Below are positions 1-9,523 of a stretch of 64,000 nucleotides of DNA, piece by piece. Position 1 is the stretch's first letter. Each line of letters opens with the position of its first letter. The stretch is from Leptospira paudalimensis (GTDB lineage: Bacteria > Spirochaetota > Leptospiria > Leptospirales > Leptospiraceae). The stretch covers positions 1,964,579 through 2,028,578 of the forward strand of contig NZ_JAMQPR010000001.1 of the NCBI RefSeq assembly GCF_026151345.1, given 5' to 3'. Made by a program: the position numbers and the translations under genes. The notes beneath the pieces were generated by a model that worked only from the letters and a program-made list of their open reading frames with translations, was not told where the DNA came from and did no database searches.

Positions 1-2
1 CC

Positions 3-1319
3 ATTGCTGACGACCCATCGGGAGCCTATTACAATCCAGCAGGACTAGGGTTTACTCATAATGATGGGATATCTATTTCTGCAAGTAACTTTAAAGATGT
101 GAAACGTAGTTATATCAATATAGACACACCAGGCCAAAGATACAACCAAACCCACCAAGGATTTGATCCCAATTTCATTGGCCTACTCAAGAACTTTGAT
201 CGATGGAAGTTTGCCTTTTCAATTGTGAATACTTATAACTATTCCTACAATCGAGTGGATCAGGTGAACTACCCTCTTGTTTCTCCTTCCATCAATTCGA
301 CACGAAATTATACAAAAGAACGTTATAACCAATTATTAGTTGGTCCCAGTTTGGCATACCTTCTCAATGATAAACTTTCTCTTGGTGCCACTCTTTATTA
401 CATGAATGATACGAAGGAAGTTTCGAGAACCCAATTCCAACAATTCTCGGATCTAAGTTATGTAATGCGCTCTTATGTAGACAATCGTCGCACATCTGGA
501 CTTATGCCAGTCCTTGGTATCCAATACCAACCGAATCCTAAACTCTCTCTTGGATTTAGTTATCGTCGTATTTTTGTTACTGGTGGGGATCGTTTGTTCA
601 ATGAAGTTTATGTAGATTCTACACGTAGACCGGGTTCCTCTGCTGTTGACTTCATTGAAGGGACTGGGGGCGGTGCCTCCTCCATTGAACAAGGAGTCTT
701 AACACAAAAACCAAAACTTGTCACCTCCATTCCGCAAACACAAGAAATGCGATTTGGAGTCGCCTTTTTCCCAACGGCAAGATTTTTAGCTTCCTTTGAT
801 ATGATTCACACCTCTGGTTATAAAGTCAGAAGGAACCAAGATGAAATTAGTACCTTCGGTCGACGTGTCACTTACACAATCAATGATACAGAGGTGAGAG
901 AACTAACTCGGTATTCCACAACGAATTTTGCTGCTGGAATGGAATACTATTTGGCTGACACATTTTCTGTATTAGGTGGAATTTACACAAACGAACCCAA
1001 TACAAAACCAATCTCATGGACAGAATCAGCAGTTGATTTATACCTTCAAAATACATTTGGTAACCAAGTTACTGCGACTTCTGGCGATGCGAGTTTGATT
1101 TACAAAGTTGCTCGGTCAGGAACAAATCCTCGAAATGAATATTCAAGGAACAAAGGATTCAGTTTGGGTTTTTCATGGGTAACTTCCAAATCATCAGTTT
1201 CGGTTACCTACATCCGTGAAACGGGGTACGGAAATTCTAGGATCGACCCAAATTCATTGGCACAATCCTTCGAATATATGGCTCAGTCTATTTACATCAT
1301 GGTCAGTTCCAGGAATTGA
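3..1319 (+). CDS. OmpP1/FadL-family outer-membrane transporter (5' end cut by window)
   Basis: The reading frame is open from base 3, so the true start lies outside the window. It opens with ADDPSGAYYNPAGL, the N-terminal signature of OmpP1/FadL/TodX proteins, which form monomeric beta-barrels that take up long-chain fatty acids or other hydrophobic compounds. The rest has the alternating aromatic strands of an outer-membrane barrel (LSLGFSYRR, FAAGMEYYL, FSLGFSWV) and a final strand ending in SSRN. The signal peptide is not visible. The gene converges with the patatin gene: its stop is directly followed by that gene's stop. The family call is firm; the substrate is unknown. Confidence 0.85.
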   Translation: MADDPSGAYYNPAGLGFTHNDGISISASNFKDVKRSYINIDTPGQRYNQTHQGFDPNFIGLLKNFDRWKFAFSIVNTYNYSYNRVDQVNYPLVSPSINSTRNYTKERYNQLLVGPSLAYLLNDKLSLGATLYYMNDTKEVSRTQFQQFSDLSYVMRSYVDNRRTSGLMPVLGIQYQPNPKLSLGFSYRRIFVTGGDRLFNEVYVDSTRRPGSSAVDFIEGTGGGASSIEQGVLTQKPKLVTSIPQTQEMRFGVAFFPTARFLASFDMIHTSGYKVRRNQDEISTFGRRVTYTINDTEVRELTRYSTTNFAAGMEYYLADTFSVLGGIYTNEPNTKPISWTESAVDLYLQNTFGNQVTATSGDASLIYKVARSGTNPRNEYSRNKGFSLGFSWVTSKSSVSVTYIRETGYGNSRIDPNSLAQSFEYMAQSIYIMVSSRN

Positions 1320-2219
1320 TCATTTTTTCTTAGATTTGGATTGGAAAAAATCTTTAGCATCATCATAACCCTGTATTAGCAGTTTTTCAGCTTGTTCTTT
1401 CTTAAAATTAAGTATGCTACCAAAACCTAACATTTGTTTTGGAGCTATAACTGAAATTTTAGCACTTGTAAATTGTGTCCGTAGGTTTAGGAAAAAATTT
1501 TCAATCGCAGTGAGACCATTGATCACAGATTTTCTGTATTCTAATCCTTGTTCGACACTCTTATAGGAACCAAGTAAGTAGAGTTCAAATAACCTTTCTA
1601 ATGCCTCATCCTTTGTAACAGGTGTTTCCATAATCGCCGAACCCCCAACAGGTGAAAGTAATACCACAACGATATCGGAAGCTTCATGAGTTAACGCTGG
1701 TAAGATCGGAGTATTTGCCATCACTCCACCATCCCAATAAGGTTCTCCATCAATCATCTGCCATGGAAAAATCATCGGAATGGCTGAAGAAGCAAGTAGA
1801 TGTTCGATCCGAAGTTTCGGATTCTCAAAGAATTTAAGTTCTGATGTTAAAATATTAACGGCTGAAATGATTACCTTTGTTTTTGACTCGTTTAATTGAC
1901 TAAAGTCTAAATGTTCATGGATGAATTTTTTTAATGGGTAAGTTTCAACCAATGGATAGTATTTTCTTCGGAACAAACCTTTCATCATATTCCATACCGA
2001 ATAACGCATGATATGTTTTTGATTCAATTTTAACCATAGGTCGGATAATTTTTTTGAATCCATCCCAGAACCAATGGCACATGCATTGATCGCTCCAACA
2101 GAAGTTCCACAAATAATGTCCGGCTTCCAATTGATTTCTTCTAAATATCGTAATACACCTGCTTGGTAGGCACCTCTGGCACCACCTCCAGATAAAACCA
2201 ATGCTTTCTTTTTTGCCAT
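1320..2219 (-). CDS. Patatin-like phospholipase
   Basis: A 299-residue cytoplasmic-looking patatin (lipid acyl hydrolase, RssA/YjjU-like). The oxyanion loop GGGARG is at residues 11-16 and the nucleophile elbow GTSVG at about 38-42 (Ser40). The dyad aspartate is in WDGGVMANTP in the middle of the protein. The start is set at MAKKKALV rather than the longer frame to 2276, because the longer version would overlap the stop of the upstream NlpC/P60 gene and begin with an unrelated tail. It lies 11 bp downstream of that gene, so the two are probably co-transcribed. The substrate is not predictable; the patatin call is firm. Confidence 0.9.
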   Translation of the reverse strand: MAKKKALVLSGGGARGAYQAGVLRYLEEINWKPDIICGTSVGAINACAIGSGMDSKKLSDLWLKLNQKHIMRYSVWNMMKGLFRRKYYPLVETYPLKKFIHEHLDFSQLNESKTKVIISAVNILTSELKFFENPKLRIEHLLASSAIPMIFPWQMIDGEPYWDGGVMANTPILPALTHEASDIVVVLLSPVGGSAIMETPVTKDEALERLFELYLLGSYKSVEQGLEYRKSVINGLTAIENFFLNLRTQFTSAKISVIAPKQMLGFGSILNFKKEQAEKLLIQGYDDAKDFFQSKSKKK

Positions 2220-2230
2220 AGTAATTACCA

Positions 2231-3460
2231 CTAAGGAAAGATATCTCTTCCTGTTACATACCTCTCCTTCCACCATTTTTCATTTAGGGATTGGATGACA
2301 ACACCTCTACTCGTTGAAGCATGGATAAAATTTCCGTTCTCTAGTACCATACCCACATGTGTGATCTTTTTGGTATTGGGAGACGCAGAGAAAAATACTA
2401 AATTCCCAATTTCCTGTTTTTCTCTCGTGACAAATTTTCCGATTTGTGATTGGTCTTTTGCTGATCTAGGAATTGCCTTTTCCTTCATTCCAATTTTTGG
2501 ATCGGTTAGGATGGATTTTGTCAATCCTGAACAATCAACACCACGTTTGGAATACCCACCATACAAATAAGGAGTTCCAATCCATAACCTACCGACAGGA
2601 TCAACTAACTTACGTTTGGAGGAATTTTCTGTTTGTGTAGGTTGAGAAGTAATCTGTTCTTCTATAAAAATGAGATTCGGATCTAATTTAGGTCTTTCTT
2701 TTGTGATCCATTCTCCTTCTTCATTCCAAATGATTTCGGTTCTACGATCTGAAACTTTAAAATCGTCAATGGTGTTTTTCCCTGAAAGAACAGAGATTGT
2801 ATCTTCAATGACAGAATTCCAACGCACAACCAAATCAGAATTCTTTGATTCAGGTTTCATTTCATTCATCAGTTTCTTTTGTTTTTCTGAACTGAGTGTT
2901 TGCATATTTTTAGGTATTTTTTTTTCTAATTGTTTGAGAATGACAACCGGATTGGATTCTTGTTTTCGCATGAGAACATACAATCGACCAACCACAAACA
3001 ATGTTTCCCCCGTCCAAGATTTGCTTTTTGCAACTGAAAAAAGATTTAACAATTCATCTTCAGGCACTTGGCTTAATTTCATCTCCCGATAAAACTTACC
3101 TAAAAATGGAATTTCTTTTTTGTTAGGTTTGGTTGTGATGAGGTAAGGAATTAGTTCTTCCGTTTCCTCCCATTCATATCCATGGTCACGTAAAATAACA
3201 AACCGTTCTACTTCCAATGCAAATTCCGAAGGTGACATCGATTCAAACACAGCCCACACCCGTAAGGATTGGATGATGTTTTGGATTTCTTTTTGGTTTG
3301 CTCGGTCGCCAAGTTTTTTTCGAATTTCACTTCGAATGAGTAAGGTCTCTTGTTTGTTATAACCAGATTCTAAAAGTGTGTCTAAATTTTGAGAATGTAA
3401 AAAACAGGGGAAAAGGAAAACCAATAGAAAAATAGATAGATGGTACTCTTTTGAAAACAT
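2231..3460 (-). CDS. NlpC/P60-family cell-wall hydrolase, exported
   Basis: 409 residues with an N-terminal signal peptide (hydrophobic core about 8-21, cleavage near LHSQ). Residues 30-285 match no family I recognise. A C-terminal NlpC/P60 domain spans about 286-405, with catalytic Cys310 (GVDCSGL), His368 (ITHVGMV) and His380 (FIHAST), the usual C-H-H triad. Such enzymes cut peptide bonds in peptidoglycan stems, so a periplasmic wall-remodelling role is likely. It sits between two patatin genes on the same strand, 20 bp after the upstream one, which suggests an envelope-linked operon. Confidence 0.88.
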   Translation of the reverse strand: MFSKEYHLSIFLLVFLFPCFLHSQNLDTLLESGYNKQETLLIRSEIRKKLGDRANQKEIQNIIQSLRVWAVFESMSPSEFALEVERFVILRDHGYEWEETEELIPYLITTKPNKKEIPFLGKFYREMKLSQVPEDELLNLFSVAKSKSWTGETLFVVGRLYVLMRKQESNPVVILKQLEKKIPKNMQTLSSEKQKKLMNEMKPESKNSDLVVRWNSVIEDTISVLSGKNTIDDFKVSDRRTEIIWNEEGEWITKERPKLDPNLIFIEEQITSQPTQTENSSKRKLVDPVGRLWIGTPYLYGGYSKRGVDCSGLTKSILTDPKIGMKEKAIPRSAKDQSQIGKFVTREKQEIGNLVFFSASPNTKKITHVGMVLENGNFIHASTSRGVVIQSLNEKWWKERYVTGRDIFP

Positions 3461-3480
3461 GAACCAAGGAGTAAAGGTAT

Positions 3481-5397
3481 CTACACTGATTGTAAAGAAG
3501 GATTTAAAAATTTCTCTCGGTTCATTTTGATTTTCTCAAATGACGAAACATATCCAAGTTCAATCAAACGTTCATACGCAAACCAATCAAGTAATCCAAA
3601 ATTATTGGTAGGGATTTGCAAAAACAAATCTGAGATTTTTTCTGTTTGGCGGATTCGTTCTCGGCTCGATGCTAAAATCGAACGGATGATGATATCTCCT
3701 ATAGGAGGAAATTTTGGTTTTAAGATGTCTTGGAAATTGATGAGATTAGTCATTTGGAAGATTGGGTTTGTCATCACACCTGGTTTGTTCACATCAAAGT
3801 ATTCACAAAGTTCACGGTCTTGGTCTGGATAAATGTCACCAAATACATCTACCGAAATTACTTTCCCGACACCCTTCTCCTTGAGTGTAATACCAGGAAC
3901 ATTATCAAGAACTCCCCCATCCACATAGACAATTCCATCATCAATGAAAGGTGGTACAATACCAGGAATGGAAGTACTCGCACGGACTGCTTTCCATAAA
4001 CTTCCCACTTCTTGTACGTGTATTTCTGAATGGGAAAGGTTTGTTGCAACCGAGAAATAAGGAATCCACAAATCTTCAATTTGGATGTCACCAAAAAAAT
4101 CCCGAATGGCTTCCGTGTATTTTTTCCCTGTTGTTAGGGATAAAATGGGAATTGTATATTCATTTAAAAGGTCTTTTGATACCCAAAATTCCTTTGCTTT
4201 TACTTTACTTCCCTCACTAGATTCACCCATCGCAATGAGTGCAGCAAAAATGGAACCCGCACTTGTACCAGAAACCATATCAATGGGGATTGTATTTTCT
4301 TCTAACGCTTTGAGCACACCTAAATGGGAAAACCCTTTGGCACCACCGCCACCTAATGCAAGTCCTATGGATTTTCCAAGTAAACCTCTGCCCAATCTTT
4401 CCCAAGTGTCCATTCGTTCTAAATGGACATGAAAATGACGTTGGAATCTCCTTTTTTCAAGGTGGTTGATTGTACCTGGGCGAACCATTTCTCGATTTGA
4501 TTGCAAGAGGACAAGAACATGATTACGGTCACTAAACTTACGTTTATCGATGAGTGATTCCATTTGGATACAATTTGGATCCTCATTTGCATCTTTGATA
4601 TAAACAAAGGTATCAGACTGGCGCAGTGTCCTTTCGACATAAGGACTTAATTTGCCATCATCCTTCACAAGATAAAAAATATAATCGTATTCGGCTTCAA
4701 TTTGAGTGAAAAATCGAATGATCCAAGGTTCTCTATCTACTTCTTCTAATTTTTCCAATTCTTTCATTCGATCGTTGAACATTGATTCATCGACAACATA
4801 AAAAGATCCATACCGAAGGATTACAATTCCGAGATAATGAATCATATCTAAAATGACTTTTTCAGGAAGTGAGGATAGTAACGTGAAGGTTTTTGCCTGT
4901 GGGACAAATCCTTTTGTTTCCGTTTTGGCGTGAGCCAATCGTTCTGCGATGATTTTCGTAATTTGAAGTAAACTCTCAGGGTATTTTACAAGAATGGACA
5001 ATGCCACGTCTCTAGGAACTCGGATGAGTTCTGAGTCTCTCACAGCTTTCACTGTGGCAGAACGTTTTTCTCCCGTAAATAAACTCAACTCTCCAATGAT
5101 ATCGAGACGTTTGAATTCACCTACATCTCGGATACTGCCATCGGCACTTCGTTTTTCGTAACGAAGTTTTCCTGCCGCCAAAATGTACAGATCATTTCCA
5201 TCTGAATGTTCCAAAAAGAGAATCTCTCCTCCTTTTAAAAATTCGCGAACAGTATGTGACATCATTTCGCGTAACACGGAATGAGGGAGGTTTTTAAACA
5301 AATCCGCCAGTGTCAAATACTGTGCAAGAGTCGGAATTCTAGATTTTCGGATCCGTTTCACAACAAAGGTTTTAGTAGGATTTAAAACAAATTTCAA
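3481..5397 (-). CDS. Cyclic-nucleotide-binding patatin phospholipase (NTE-like)
   Basis: 638 residues. A cyclic-nucleotide-binding domain lies at about 30-160 (GGEILFLEHSDGNDLY; IGELSLFTGEKRSATVKA). A middle region at about 170-330 resembles the poorly conserved linker seen in NTE-type proteins. A patatin domain at about 343-560 has GGGGAKG (349-355), GTSAG with Ser379, and VDGGVLDN. This is the domain order of neuropathy-target-esterase relatives, which hydrolyse lysophospholipids. The start is a TTG with an AAGG ribosome site a few bases upstream; no earlier in-frame start is apparent. It is the first gene of a run with NlpC/P60 and a second patatin. Whether cAMP or cGMP is actually bound cannot be told. 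Confidence 0.88.
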   Translation of the reverse strand: MKFVLNPTKTFVVKRIRKSRIPTLAQYLTLADLFKNLPHSVLREMMSHTVREFLKGGEILFLEHSDGNDLYILAAGKLRYEKRSADGSIRDVGEFKRLDIIGELSLFTGEKRSATVKAVRDSELIRVPRDVALSILVKYPESLLQITKIIAERLAHAKTETKGFVPQAKTFTLLSSLPEKVILDMIHYLGIVILRYGSFYVVDESMFNDRMKELEKLEEVDREPWIIRFFTQIEAEYDYIFYLVKDDGKLSPYVERTLRQSDTFVYIKDANEDPNCIQMESLIDKRKFSDRNHVLVLLQSNREMVRPGTINHLEKRRFQRHFHVHLERMDTWERLGRGLLGKSIGLALGGGGAKGFSHLGVLKALEENTIPIDMVSGTSAGSIFAALIAMGESSEGSKVKAKEFWVSKDLLNEYTIPILSLTTGKKYTEAIRDFFGDIQIEDLWIPYFSVATNLSHSEIHVQEVGSLWKAVRASTSIPGIVPPFIDDGIVYVDGGVLDNVPGITLKEKGVGKVISVDVFGDIYPDQDRELCEYFDVNKPGVMTNPIFQMTNLINFQDILKPKFPPIGDIIIRSILASSRERIRQTEKISDLFLQIPTNNFGLLDWFAYERLIELGYVSSFEKIKMNREKFLNPSLQSV

Positions 5398-5498
5398 GCA
5401 ACCTTTTCTCTATTTTGGGTAACGCGAACGGATTCGATTGAAAAAAGAAGAGTAGTCATAATTCATCCTTCCTTACAATGGGAAAGGAGAAGAGGCTT

Positions 5499-6098
5499 AT
5501 GATCGCAAGTTTACGTGGGAAATTACTCCAATTAGAAATTGATCGTTTGGTGGTGGAAGTGTCTGGCGTGGGTTATGAAGTGATGATCCCTTTTCCTCTG
5601 CATTTAGAATGTAAGGATAAAATTTCTTCTGAGATTTTTTTACATACCTTCCATTCCATCACAGACCGTGGACAAAGGTTATTTGGATTTTCTTCAAAAA
5701 AAGACCGCGAATTATTTGAACTCATTAAATCCCTACACGGAATTGGCGAACTTACTGCTTTAAAAATATTATCTTTTTTCCAAGCAGATGATCTTTACCA
5801 AATCGCAAAAGCCGATGACAAAAAAACTTTGGAAAAAATTCCGAAAGTAAAAGGGAAAACTTCTGAAAAGATTTTATTCGAAATCAAACAAAATCTCAAA
5901 AAATTTGAAATGTTTTTAAATGAGGGAACAACTGATTTTAGTATCGTAGACAGACAAACAGATTTAGCAACCCTTGCCCTCATCCAACTTGGTTTTGATG
6001 AAAAAACTGCCACCAAACAAGTATCTGATGCAAAAAAATCAAATCCAGGTCTATCTGCATCTGATATCGTAAAACAAGTGATTACTGGGACCAAATAA
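5499..6098 (+). CDS. ruvA: Holliday junction branch migration protein RuvA
   Basis: 199 residues, the usual RuvA length. It starts MIASLRGKLL, the OB-fold domain that binds the four-way junction. The paired helix-hairpin-helix region follows (LHGIGELTALKIL and IPKVKGKTSEKIL, about 75-130), and then the small C-terminal domain that contacts the RuvB motor (LIQLGFDEKTA). The start at 5499 is preferred over 5478 because AAGGAG sits 9 bases before it. No ruvB or ruvC is adjacent. It is divergent from the cNMP-patatin gene and ends 1 bp before a convergent lipoprotein gene. Confidence 0.95.
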   Translation: MIASLRGKLLQLEIDRLVVEVSGVGYEVMIPFPLHLECKDKISSEIFLHTFHSITDRGQRLFGFSSKKDRELFELIKSLHGIGELTALKILSFFQADDLYQIAKADDKKTLEKIPKVKGKTSEKILFEIKQNLKKFEMFLNEGTTDFSIVDRQTDLATLALIQLGFDEKTATKQVSDAKKSNPGLSASDIVKQVITGTK

Positions 6099-6099
6099 A

Positions 6100-6702
6100 T
6101 CAGAACATTCTATGTAAGTACCAATTGTTTCCGATTTTGATGAAACTTGGGTTGATTAAATAACGTTCCAGTTTGGGATTTGAATCAAATCGAAATTTGA
6201 GTTCTACCTCTTCTTTTGATCCAATGTAAACATCAATCACCACAAGGCCCGCTTGGTAAAATACATCACGGATGGTAAGATTGCCCTGGTTTCCTTTTTT
6301 TAGATCCAGTTTTTTCCCATCAAAATAATACAGTGAAAAATAACCATTTGGATCTTTTAAGTCCAAAGCCACTTCCTCTTTGGACCAATACCCTTTGGCA
6401 TCAACAAATAAACCGGTTTCTGCATCAACAAAGTCCAAAAGGTGGGAAAAATGGCCCTCACACAAATCGAATAATAACTGTTTAGTTATATAAAATATAA
6501 ACGTTGTATCAAATTGAGTAATTCCTTTTCCATACACGACCCCTTGTTTAACGGGGAACGGACAACTTGGTTTTACAATATTTCTCGATTGTGGAGTTTG
6601 TGTTCCAATCGATGCATTTTTACCAACACATGTGGAAAAAAATAGGACGATTAGGAAGATTACAGTTAATAAATGGATTGGTTTGGGAAAAAAAGACCAC
6701 AT
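6100..6702 (-). CDS. Putative lipoprotein, unknown function
   Basis: 200 residues. The N-terminal hydrophobic segment ends in a spirochaete-type lipobox with Cys near residue 26 (LFFSTCVG), so it is probably membrane-anchored and exported. The rest (SCPFPVKQGVVYGKGI, GYFSLYYFDGKK) matches no family I recognise; it looks like a compact beta-rich domain. Its ATG overlaps the stop of the upstream TPR/Mrr-like gene (TAATG), which indicates translational coupling. Function cannot be inferred beyond the envelope location. Confidence 0.75.
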   Translation of the reverse strand: MWSFFPKPIHLLTVIFLIVLFFSTCVGKNASIGTQTPQSRNIVKPSCPFPVKQGVVYGKGITQFDTTFIFYITKQLLFDLCEGHFSHLLDFVDAETGLFVDAKGYWSKEEVALDLKDPNGYFSLYYFDGKKLDLKKGNQGNLTIRDVFYQAGLVVIDVYIGSKEEVELKFRFDSNPKLERYLINPSFIKIGNNWYLHRMF

Positions 6703-8246
6703 TACATTGTTTTGTTGAGAAGATCCTCAAACAAATCCCCCGAATACATCTCAAGTGCTCCATTACTTGCTGAGATGATTTTTTTGCCTGCTTCTGTTAC
6801 ATCAAAATTCCCAATCACATACCCTTTGGTTGCACCCATATCTTCCATTTGGTTTGTCATCTCTCGTAAAAAAACATCGGAAACCTTTGCATCTTTCCAT
6901 TTACGCACACGAAAGAGAGCACGTTTGTTCACATCCTCTTTGGAAGAAGCTAGTAAATTGACTCCATCTGCTTCTGGGTTTGCAATTTCCTTAGTGACCC
7001 GATAACCAAGACTCATCACCATCCGAGTGGCTTGGTTTTTAAAATTGGTCCCTGGTAAACTTATGAATTTTTCAAATTTGTCGAGACCCAACATATCCAA
7101 TTTGGATGTAAGTTTTTTTCCATTTTCATCAACCATACCTTTGATATTGAATGGTTTGGAGGAACGCATCCCACTTAACTCAAAATAACGTGAGTTTGGA
7201 AATAAATTCACGGATAATAAATTCAATTCACGTGTTAAGTCATATTCATGAGTTAACGATTCAACAGTTCCTGTTCCTCGTTCCAAGCGGTATTTTAAAT
7301 TTGCTAAAGCAACCACATCGGGATCATCCATTCGTTCTGCTTCGGCTTCAATTAAGTATTCAGCACCTTCTTCATAACGTCCCATATATGTTGTGATCAT
7401 CGCAAAATGAATGCTACACTCTGTAATTTCACTTTGCCAAGCATTGAGTTTTGCCATTTCCAGACATAACCTTCCATACTTTAAGGCTTCTGGAAAATTT
7501 TGCATGAGGATGGCTTCTGTCATTAGGAACTGGAATAAGGTGAATCTCACAAATTCATCTTCTATTTGTTCACTGATGGCGATGGCAGTTTTCACTGCAT
7601 CTTTGTGTTTGTTTTCCCTCGAAAGGGATAGAGCGTATAAAAATCCTGATACTGGGGTTTTTTCAATTTTATATGCTTTTTCAAAGTATTCTCTTTCTTT
7701 TCCACCACCGGTCACTCCGGAGATCACACCTTTGGCGATATAATACGATGTGAGATTGACCTTCTCTTCAGGGATCCTCGCAAAAAAATGTTCAGCGATT
7801 TTGAATTCTTTTTGTCCGAGTGCCATAAAACCCAAACGAATACAAGCAATCGGATTGGATCTGTCCACTTGGAGTGTGTCTAGGTAATGGAAAAACGCTT
7901 CTTCAAAAAAATCTTTGTTATAATAAATCTCAGCAATCCGGTTGGAAACTGTGACAGGATCAATTTCCTTGGTGTATCGGTTATTTTTTTTGATGATTTC
8001 CAGGTGTTTTGCTTCGTTGAGTGGGTCATTCTCCATGGCATAAATTTTTGCCATCACGTAATGACCGTAGGGATTTTGGTGGTCTTCTTCTAGTTTTTCC
8101 CTAACCAGGGCCCTTGCATCTAGAAAATTCCCTAAAGTGGCGAGGCTTAAGGCTTTTGCATAACTATCCCGCCTCTGTCCAATGACAAAGGTCAAAAGAA
8201 ACCCAAGTAAAATCACTGCGGCTCCTACAAAGATAAAAAATGCCAA
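6702..8246 (-). CDS. Membrane-anchored TPR protein with degenerate Mrr-type nuclease domain
   Basis: 514 residues: one N-terminal transmembrane helix (about 3-22), a helical TPR-like region (about 30-330), and a C-terminal region (about 390-514) with the layout of an Mrr_cat restriction-endonuclease fold. Matching features are LGYRV, ADGVNLL with the conserved Asp427, a short strand before RKW, then GATKGYVIGNF and AGKKI. The nuclease Q-x-K pair seems replaced by Arg446 and Arg448 (FRVRKW), so catalysis is doubtful and a binding role more likely. It begins at TTG with AGGAAG about 9 bases upstream. The 5' end overlaps that of the divergent permease gene by 7 bases. The fold assignment is from motif pattern only. 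Confidence 0.7.
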   Translation of the reverse strand: MAFFIFVGAAVILLGFLLTFVIGQRRDSYAKALSLATLGNFLDARALVREKLEEDHQNPYGHYVMAKIYAMENDPLNEAKHLEIIKKNNRYTKEIDPVTVSNRIAEIYYNKDFFEEAFFHYLDTLQVDRSNPIACIRLGFMALGQKEFKIAEHFFARIPEEKVNLTSYYIAKGVISGVTGGGKEREYFEKAYKIEKTPVSGFLYALSLSRENKHKDAVKTAIAISEQIEDEFVRFTLFQFLMTEAILMQNFPEALKYGRLCLEMAKLNAWQSEITECSIHFAMITTYMGRYEEGAEYLIEAEAERMDDPDVVALANLKYRLERGTGTVESLTHEYDLTRELNLLSVNLFPNSRYFELSGMRSSKPFNIKGMVDENGKKLTSKLDMLGLDKFEKFISLPGTNFKNQATRMVMSLGYRVTKEIANPEADGVNLLASSKEDVNKRALFRVRKWKDAKVSDVFLREMTNQMEDMGATKGYVIGNFDVTEAGKKIISASNGALEMYSGDLFEDLLNKTM

Positions 8247-8848
8247 TTTCGAATACTTCCTATTTTCCTATTTTGGTTGGTAAAAAAGAGTCTTACGTCA
8301 ATTCTGTCCTGGAAGTGATACAACTCACCTACATTTCGTTTGCTCTTCGACTTCTCGTTAGAGATCGTCTCTATTCCTTGGCCTATGGCCTTGTGGGAAC
8401 TCTTGTTTTTACTTTCCTCGTCCTAGCAGTCAGGATCCACTTCCATTTGTATGCGGGAGTGTCTCTTACTAGTATCGTTTCCTTTGACAAGTCTCCTCAG
8501 ATTCTTTTTTACGCTACTAGCTTTGCACTCATGACTTTATTTTTCTTCCATTGCCTTCATTCCCTCGGTGATATCGGTGTGATGATGGCAGTCGGAGGCA
8601 ATCGTTTTGGATGTATCCTACTCCATTCTTTGTCCTTATTTTTCCTATTTTTACCAAGTTTCCTACTGGCGGTCGTACTAAATTTAGGTCTGCTTTCGCC
8701 TCCACCAGATTTTGGTTTATTTTCAGAAGTAAAATCCATTTTCACCTGTTTGGTGCTTTTTCTCTTTTTAGGAATCCTAGTCTCATTTCCCACTGTTGGG
8801 ATTAGCACCTTCATTGATCCTTACCAGTCCATACGGAGGCAAAAATAA
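8240..8848 (+). CDS. FtsX-like ABC transporter permease subunit
   Basis: 202 residues with four hydrophobic helices (about 35-57, 84-105, 120-145, 165-185) and a C-terminal tail [10 protein letters not shown] resembling the end of MacB/LolC/FtsX permeases. It is much shorter than LolC/LolE because the periplasmic domain is nearly absent. Its stop overlaps the start of the ATPase gene (TAATG), so the two very likely form one transporter. The start is uncertain: ATG 8240 has no clear ribosome site and overlaps the divergent gene, and GTG 8315 would trim 25 residues. The substrate is unknown; lipoprotein release or a mechanotransmission role are possibilities. Confidence 0.6.
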   Translation: MPISNTSYFPILVGKKESYVNSVLEVIQLTYISFALRLLVRDRLYSLAYGLVGTLVFTFLVLAVRIHFHLYAGVSLTSIVSFDKSPQILFYATSFALMTLFFFHCLHSLGDIGVMMAVGGNRFGCILLHSLSLFFLFLPSFLLAVVLNLGLLSPPPDFGLFSEVKSIFTCLVLFLFLGILVSFPTVGISTFIDPYQSIRRQK

Positions 8849-9519
8849 TGTTACTCCGTGTCCACAATCTTACCAAACGTTTTGGAAATGAAGAGGCAGT
8901 GAGTTCGGTAAGTTTTGATGTGAACCAGGGAGATTATGTTGCCATCATCGGTCCATCCGGATCTGGAAAAACAACTCTCCTTTCGATGTTAACGGGAATG
9001 TTGTCTCCAACGGAAGGGGACATTTTGTACGACCAAATCAAACTCTCTCAAATATCCAAACAGGAACTAGCGGAAATTAGAGCTCGTGACTTGGGACTTG
9101 TATTTCAATTTTCAGAGTTAGTTGGAAACTTAACCATCAAAGAAAATATCTTACTCCCTGCCTTGTTTACTAAAAAATTTTCGAATGATGATTACATCCG
9201 TAAATGTGATTACCTGATCGAACACCTAAAATTAGGTGATATCCAGAATTCATTGCCTAGGACTTTGTCAGGCGGCCAAATCCAAAAGGCAGCCATTGCA
9301 CGTTCTCTCATCAACGATCCTGCGATTCTTTTTGCCGATGAACCATCTGGAGATTTGGATCCAGAAAATAGTTATTTAGTACAATTATTACTCAATGAAT
9401 ACAATAAACGAAATCATTCGATCATACTTGTCACACATGATATGAAACTTGCCTTTGATGCCCAAACCGTTTATGAAATGAAAAACGGAAGGTTCGAACA
9501 AGTGATCAAGGGCGAGTAA
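8848..9519 (+). CDS. ABC transporter ATP-binding protein (LolD/MacB type)
   Basis: 223 residues, the normal size for a LolD/MacB/FtsE ATPase. Walker A is GPSGSGKTT (about 33-41), the Q-loop VFQFSEL, the signature [15 protein letters not shown], Walker [13 protein letters not shown] and the switch His VTHD. The spacing and the SGDLD after Walker B place it in the LolD-MacB-FtsE subgroup that powers FtsX-type permeases. It is coupled to the permease gene by a 1-base overlap and followed 4 bases later by a ROK kinase gene. Confidence 0.93.
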   Translation: MLLRVHNLTKRFGNEEAVSSVSFDVNQGDYVAIIGPSGSGKTTLLSMLTGMLSPTEGDILYDQIKLSQISKQELAEIRARDLGLVFQFSELVGNLTIKENILLPALFTKKFSNDDYIRKCDYLIEHLKLGDIQNSLPRTLSGGQIQKAAIARSLINDPAILFADEPSGDLDPENSYLVQLLLNEYNKRNHSIILVTHDMKLAFDAQTVYEMKNGRFEQVIKGE

Positions 9520-9523
9520 CGTT

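Noticed and set aside
2670..3092. 140-codon plus-strand open frame inside the NlpC/P60 gene
   Set aside because: It is antisense to a clear gene, with no ribosome site or domain.
6702..8246. Mrr-like domain considered as a restriction or defence system
   Set aside because: Key catalytic residues look replaced, no methyltransferase or defence gene is nearby, and it is a TPR membrane protein.
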